This document shows, one piece after another, positions 60,872-64,000 of a DNA stretch of 64,000 bases; position 1 is the first letter of the stretch; every line of letters begins with the position of its first letter. Below the pieces are notes generated by a model. It was given only the letters and a program-made list of their open reading frames with translations. It made no database searches and was not told the DNA's origin. The stretch comes from JBBDIP01 sp050260675 (lineage in GTDB: Bacteria > Bacillota > Sulfobacillia > Fermentithermobacillales > Fermentithermobacillaceae), in contig JBLNCN010000004.1 in assembly GCA_050260675.1 (NCBI GenBank), positions 5,915-69,914 on the forward strand, in the 5' to 3' direction. The position numbers and the translations under genes were made by a program.

Positions 60872-61972
60872 TTGTTTTTCTTGTTGCCCGAACCGGGAAA
60901 AGGCGCCCCGGCCGGAAAGCGTCCGTGGTCACGGACTGAGATACTAGGAGTAGCGCTACTTATCGCATCGATGGCCTTGCTCCTTTTCAATCCCAAGGCG
61001 ATGGGGGACTTTTTCGATGCGGCCATCAACAAGGCTATGCCGATTGTGGTCGACGTCTTTCTCACCGGGTACGTAGGGTTCGCAATCATCGCCAGCGTGA
61101 TGGCGGGGCGTATCCTTGAAAGGCTCGGTTTCACCGACGCGCTGCTCAGAGTGTTCATGCCCATTGCCGCGAAGATGGGCATGAACCCTGCAGTCGTAGT
61201 CCCGGGTGTGTATAACATCATCGGTGATATCAATGCTGCGGGCGTGATCGCCGGTCCGGTCACAAAGAAATCGGGCTGCACGGTCGACGAGCAGAAGATC
61301 GCGGTTGCGACGATGGCGCAGGTCCAGCAGTCCTTGGCGACTTTCATCCTCGGCATAATGGCCGTCACTGCAGCCGGCGTCCGTGCGTTTCCTGTGGTCT
61401 TGCTGGCCGTCTTCCTTCCAATGGTAGCCGTTCCGTTTATCCTGAGCAGGACCGTCTACAGGAATGTCCGCGGGGTGCCGCTCTCTGAGATCCCGCGCTT
61501 CACACCAAAAACCCCCATCATGGACACCGTTTTCGGCAGCGCGATGGAGGGGGCCAGGCTGCTCTTCCTCTTCATCATCCCGGCGGTGGGAGCAGTCTAC
61601 GCGGTGATCGGGGGTCTCGAGTTTCTGCACATCTGGCAGCCCGTTGAGCAAGGACTTGGGTGGCTGCTCGGCAGGCTCCTCATCGACCCCGCTACAGGTA
61701 TCACGTCCATGTTCATCGCCCCGACGCTGGCGGCCGCTCAACTGCTGGAGGGAGCCGCAAACATCGCCCCGGCCCTTGTAGTCGGGTCCTTCGTGTTGGC
61801 GTCGTCGGGGCTTCCCGCGAGCGTCATCACGGGCCAAATCCCCGTTATCTGGGCGGAGCACAGCGACCTCACACAGTCCCAGGCGTTGGAGGCTGCACTG
61901 TTGGGAACCGTCATGCGAGTGCTGTCGGCCACCGCCATAGCTTGGCTGTCTGTCCGCATATTCATGGTTTAG
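60872..61972 (+). CDS. Nucleoside-recognition (Gate) domain permease
   Basis: A 366-aa polytopic membrane protein. It shows the Gate-domain pattern twice: VDVFLTGYVGFAIIASVMAGRILERLGF, GVYNIIGDINAAGVIAGPV and GSAMEGARLLFLFIIPAVGAVYAV, then LLIDPATGITSMFIAPTLAAAQLLEGAA. Related domains occur in SpmA/SpmB, FeoB and nucleoside transporters. The TTG at 60872 has GGAGGT 8 nt upstream. It is followed 9 bp later by an amidohydrolase gene, so transport of a cyclic ureide or nucleoside-like substrate is plausible. Confidence 0.8.
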   Translation: MFFLLPEPGKGAPAGKRPWSRTEILGVALLIASMALLLFNPKAMGDFFDAAINKAMPIVVDVFLTGYVGFAIIASVMAGRILERLGFTDALLRVFMPIAAKMGMNPAVVVPGVYNIIGDINAAGVIAGPVTKKSGCTVDEQKIAVATMAQVQQSLATFILGIMAVTAAGVRAFPVVLLAVFLPMVAVPFILSRTVYRNVRGVPLSEIPRFTPKTPIMDTVFGSAMEGARLLFLFIIPAVGAVYAVIGGLEFLHIWQPVEQGLGWLLGRLLIDPATGITSMFIAPTLAAAQLLEGAANIAPALVVGSFVLASSGLPASVITGQIPVIWAEHSDLTQSQALEAALLGTVMRVLSATAIAWLSVRIFMV

Positions 61973-61981
61973 GAGAACGGA

Positions 61982-63274
61982 ATGAGGGAGGTGCATGACG
62001 TGGCAGATCTGAACCCGCCTGTGAAGTCAGCGCTATGTAAAGGCGCTTCCGATGGCTGTGCAGCGGAAGTGCGGGTCATCCACGCGCGCAAGGTTGTGAC
62101 GGTGTCACCCCGGGGAACCATCCGGGACGGCGCGATCGCAGTACAAGGCTCAGTTATTGCGGCGGTAGGGACGCGTGAGGAAATCTCCGCTCTCTACCCC
62201 GACGCCGAACTCATTTATGCAGGCGCGGTCCTGACGCCGGGCCTTATCGACTGCCACGCTCATAACCTGGAGTTTGGGCCGAGCACTGCGTTTGGGGCGA
62301 CCAAGGAGGAGCAGTGGCAAAGGGCATCCGATCTGATCATGCGGGCCATGCGCGGCGGCATCACCTCCCTCGGCGAGCACGTGTTGGGATTCTTCATCCT
62401 GGGACGCTCCATTGAAGAGTACAAGGCTTTCCGTGACACTCTGCCTGTGAGGATCCTCATCTCGGCCGGTACCTGCTCCTTGGGGACCGACCCTCCGGTC
62501 TACATGTGCTCCGCGCTAGGAGGGGTCATGGCTCCCCGGGGAGCGCTGGTCGATGCGGAAGCGCTCAAAGTGATGGCTGCTCAGACCGAGTTCCCGGGAG
62601 AGCACGCCATGGGCACATTCACGCCCGCCAACCTCCCGCCGGAGGCTACTCCGCTGGCAGGAGCGGCTTTTCTGAGCCCCGTTGAGGTAGCGGCCATGGT
62701 GGAAGCCTACCACGCCGCGGGAAAGAAGTGTGGGCTCCACACCGAAGGAAGCCAGATCGTGCAGGATTTCATCGATGCGGGTGGCGATGTTGTCCACCAC
62801 GGCCACAACATTGCCCCTCACCTGCTCGACGTGATGGCGGAGAAGGGGATACCGCTGGTCGCAACGCCGGTAGGGGGCACATCCAGTAGACCTAACAGCC
62901 CTGAGGAAGTACTGGACGCCGTCAAGCGAGGGGTCCGCGTATCCATCGCCACCGATTCGGTCCTCCCGCCCCACCCCCGGGCGTCCTGGCTTCCTATTAA
63001 AGGAGGACGGCTGGTCTACTCAGGCGATTTGACAGCAGTGGCGCATTCGGCGATGGTCGCGCTGGTCGAAGCAGGATTCGACGAGGGCCAGGCCCTGGCC
63101 ATGATTACTCTAAACCCGGCCGGGATCCTCGGGATCGAGGGCCGCGCCGGCTCACTTGAACCGGGCAAGGATGCCGACATCATCGCTTGCGACGCCATCC
63201 CGGGGCTGGAGGCATATGACCCGGAAAACATCCATCTCGTGATGTCCCGAGGGAAGGCGCTGCACCAAGGGTAA
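61982..63274 (+). CDS. Amidohydrolase-family metal-dependent hydrolase
   Basis: A 430-aa TIM-barrel hydrolase of the amidohydrolase superfamily, likely cytosolic. The first metal motif is DCHAHN in AVLTPGLIDCHAHN, then GLHTEGS and VVHHGHNIAP (His), and the catalytic Asp in IATDSVLPPHP. The C-terminal ADIIACDA is typical. Substrate could be an imidazolone, hydantoin or similar ring. An ATG at 61982 and a GTG at 62000 (with GGGAGGT 7 nt upstream) are both good starts. Paired with the permease gene. It ends next to a terminator. Confidence 0.88.
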   Translation: MREVHDVADLNPPVKSALCKGASDGCAAEVRVIHARKVVTVSPRGTIRDGAIAVQGSVIAAVGTREEISALYPDAELIYAGAVLTPGLIDCHAHNLEFGPSTAFGATKEEQWQRASDLIMRAMRGGITSLGEHVLGFFILGRSIEEYKAFRDTLPVRILISAGTCSLGTDPPVYMCSALGGVMAPRGALVDAEALKVMAAQTEFPGEHAMGTFTPANLPPEATPLAGAAFLSPVEVAAMVEAYHAAGKKCGLHTEGSQIVQDFIDAGGDVVHHGHNIAPHLLDVMAEKGIPLVATPVGGTSSRPNSPEEVLDAVKRGVRVSIATDSVLPPHPRASWLPIKGGRLVYSGDLTAVAHSAMVALVEAGFDEGQALAMITLNPAGILGIEGRAGSLEPGKDADIIACDAIPGLEAYDPENIHLVMSRGKALHQG

Positions 63275-63300
63275 GGCACTTTTGGTAAGTGCCATCTTCT
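63275..63300 (+). terminator. Terminator of the amidohydrolase operon
   Basis: Stem GGCACTT / AAGTGCC immediately after the TAA stop, followed by ATCTTCT. T-run is moderate. Confidence 0.65.
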
Positions 63301-63415
63301 ACGTCGAGGGGCCAAAGTTGGGGCGTGGCGGCTGCTCTGCAGAGGTGCCGCCACCCCCCCTGGCGAGAGCATCCATTTGGGGATATGGCATGATCGTACA
63401 CCCACCCTCGCGAAG

Positions 63416-63631
63416 ATGGAGGCGTCTTATGGTGAAGCGTCTGTCGGTGTCATGCTTGCCCTCTCGTTAGTTGCGGCAATCATAGTGTTTGCTGTGCTAG
63501 CCCCCGTGACCATTCACTTGGCGCAGGGAGAAGAAGAGCGTATCACCGAAGTTGTCTTCGCAGGAGCCGGCGGCCTTTCCGGGTATGTCTGCGGCGTGAG
63601 ATATGCTAGGGTCTCAACTATCACCAGGTGA
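63416..63631 (+). CDS. Small two-segment membrane protein, tentative
   Basis: An open frame of 71 aa from the ATG at 63416, with one clear hydrophobic segment (VMLALSLVAAIIVFAVLAPV) and a weaker second one (VVFAGAGGLSGYVCGV). No RBS lies before the ATG; the frame is open back to a TTG at 63377. Overlapping in another frame, GGAGGCG precedes a 13-codon ORF at about 63430. Composition fits a real protein, but evidence is thin. It sits in front of the palindrome array. Confidence 0.4.
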   Translation: MEASYGEASVGVMLALSLVAAIIVFAVLAPVTIHLAQGEEERITEVVFAGAGGLSGYVCGVRYARVSTITR

Positions 63632-63852
63632 CTAATAGTTTTCGCCACGGTCATGCCATGACCGATGCGAGGCTTCATATTAATCACCAGAAGGCTAACA
63701 TGTCGAAAAGTGCAGTCACGAAATGACCTATAGCATTGGCCTAGTCACGCCATGACCACACTTTTCCAGCCTATTGGTCACCAGGAGAAATATAACCTTC
63801 GGGCTAATAACCATGACGCGACCCCTCGAAATCCCTGCAATCATGGCATGAC
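63620..63852. repeat. Array of short palindromes and direct repeats
   Basis: Repeats of two kinds alternate. ATCACCAG or GTCACCAG occurs at 63620-63627, 63683-63690 and 63777-63784; the first is part of a palindrome TCACC-A-GGTGA. GTCATG/CATGAC-type palindromes occur at 63649-63663 (GGTCATG-C-CATGACC), 63715-63728, 63744-63757 and 63841-63852 (reverse sense). The stretch is AT-richer than the rest. No gene is seen within it beyond the tentative one; it precedes a truncated gene. Confidence 0.75.
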
Positions 63853-63954
63853 ACATGCAACGGGCCCAACCACCGTGACGCTATCTAGCCCCCTAATCGA
63901 TTTGGACAGTGGTCAGTGTCTTGAATTACAGTTCAAGTCGAGGGGTGAACGAGT

Positions 63955-64000
63955 GTGGCTAAGTTCAAGTACTACCCGCCGGAGGTACGAAAGAGGATTC
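63955..64000 (+). CDS. Start of an unidentified gene, cut by window edge
   Basis: GTG at 63955 after GAGGGGTGA reads AKFKYYPPEVRKRI and is cut at the window edge after 15 codons. This is too short for a family call. A GTG at 63953 in another frame is less likely. The palindrome array just upstream suggests an autoregulator, replication protein, or recombinase. Confidence 0.45.
   Translation, partial: MAKFKYYPPEVRKRI

Noticed and set aside
60956..61996. 346-codon minus-strand frame rich in His, Asp, Arg
   Set aside because: Antisense to the permease gene; composition is that of a reverse-complemented membrane protein.
1..64000. CRISPR arrays and rRNA genes
   Set aside because: No array of regularly spaced 25-40 bp repeats and no rRNA-like conserved blocks were seen. 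The palindromes at 63.6-63.9 kb are too short and irregular for CRISPR.

Overview
The window looks like chromosome from a GC-rich, endospore-forming Bacillota, probably a clostridia-like lineage. The evidence is a complete spoIIE gene next to tilS and ftsH (a classic Firmicute order), a YmfF/YmfH-type M16 peptidase pair, a DUF1540 protein, a GerMN-plus-SLH envelope protein, an ECF-type vitamin transporter S component, strong AGGAGG-type ribosome binding sites, and many GTG and TTG starts. No species can be named from the sequence alone. All assignments rest on motif reading; no database search was run.

Layout. 1-6.1 kb is housekeeping: a truncated HTH regulator, dusB, a bifunctional-nuclease-domain protein, a phosphomannomutase/phosphoglucomutase, a DUF1540 protein, a HAD phosphatase, and coaX with a probable pantothenate transporter S component. 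6.4-14.3 kb is visibly more AT-rich and reads like an accessory block: an M23 peptidase, an XRE regulator, a 1569-aa pseudokinase/ATPase/TPR/GAF/LuxR protein and two unrecognised genes. 14.5-18.1 kb holds a CPBP protease, a CrtI-like FAD oxidoreductase, a membrane protein and a nucleoside phosphorylase remnant. 18.2-23.2 kb is one-carbon and histidine catabolism (fhs, hutI, hutH). 23.2-28.0 kb has the M16 pair with an M24 peptidase and a methyltransferase. 28.0-30.9 kb is a two-component system. 31.0-36.7 kb is spoIIE-tilS-ftsH, read on the minus strand.

37-44 kb carries the GerMN/SLH protein, copA with a possible operator, rsmI, an FMN-binding protein and two small paralogous helical proteins. 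44.1-47.0 kb is a tight four-gene cluster of unknown membrane proteins led by a DUF6754-like protein. 47.2-51.4 kb has an aldehyde dehydrogenase/SRPBCC pair, then an HD-domain dNTPase-like gene overlapping a YwgA/Panacea-like gene. Two tRNAs (Lys-CTT, Met-CAT) share a clear sigma-A promoter. 52.2-58.8 kb has a TIM-barrel protein, an ECF sigma factor overlapping a coiled-coil/poly-Asp protein, and a three-gene ABC-2 exporter behind an unusual leader. 59-63.3 kb has an internally duplicated unknown protein, a BON protein, and a nucleoside-gate permease coupled to an amidohydrolase. The last 400 bp is AT-richer, full of short palindromes, and leads into a truncated gene, which suggests the edge of a mobile element or an autoregulated locus.

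The strongest candidates for undescribed biology are the giant pseudokinase-LuxR regulator with its neighbours, the DUF6754-like cluster, the sigma factor/poly-Asp pair, the two small paralogues, and the palindrome array at the right edge.
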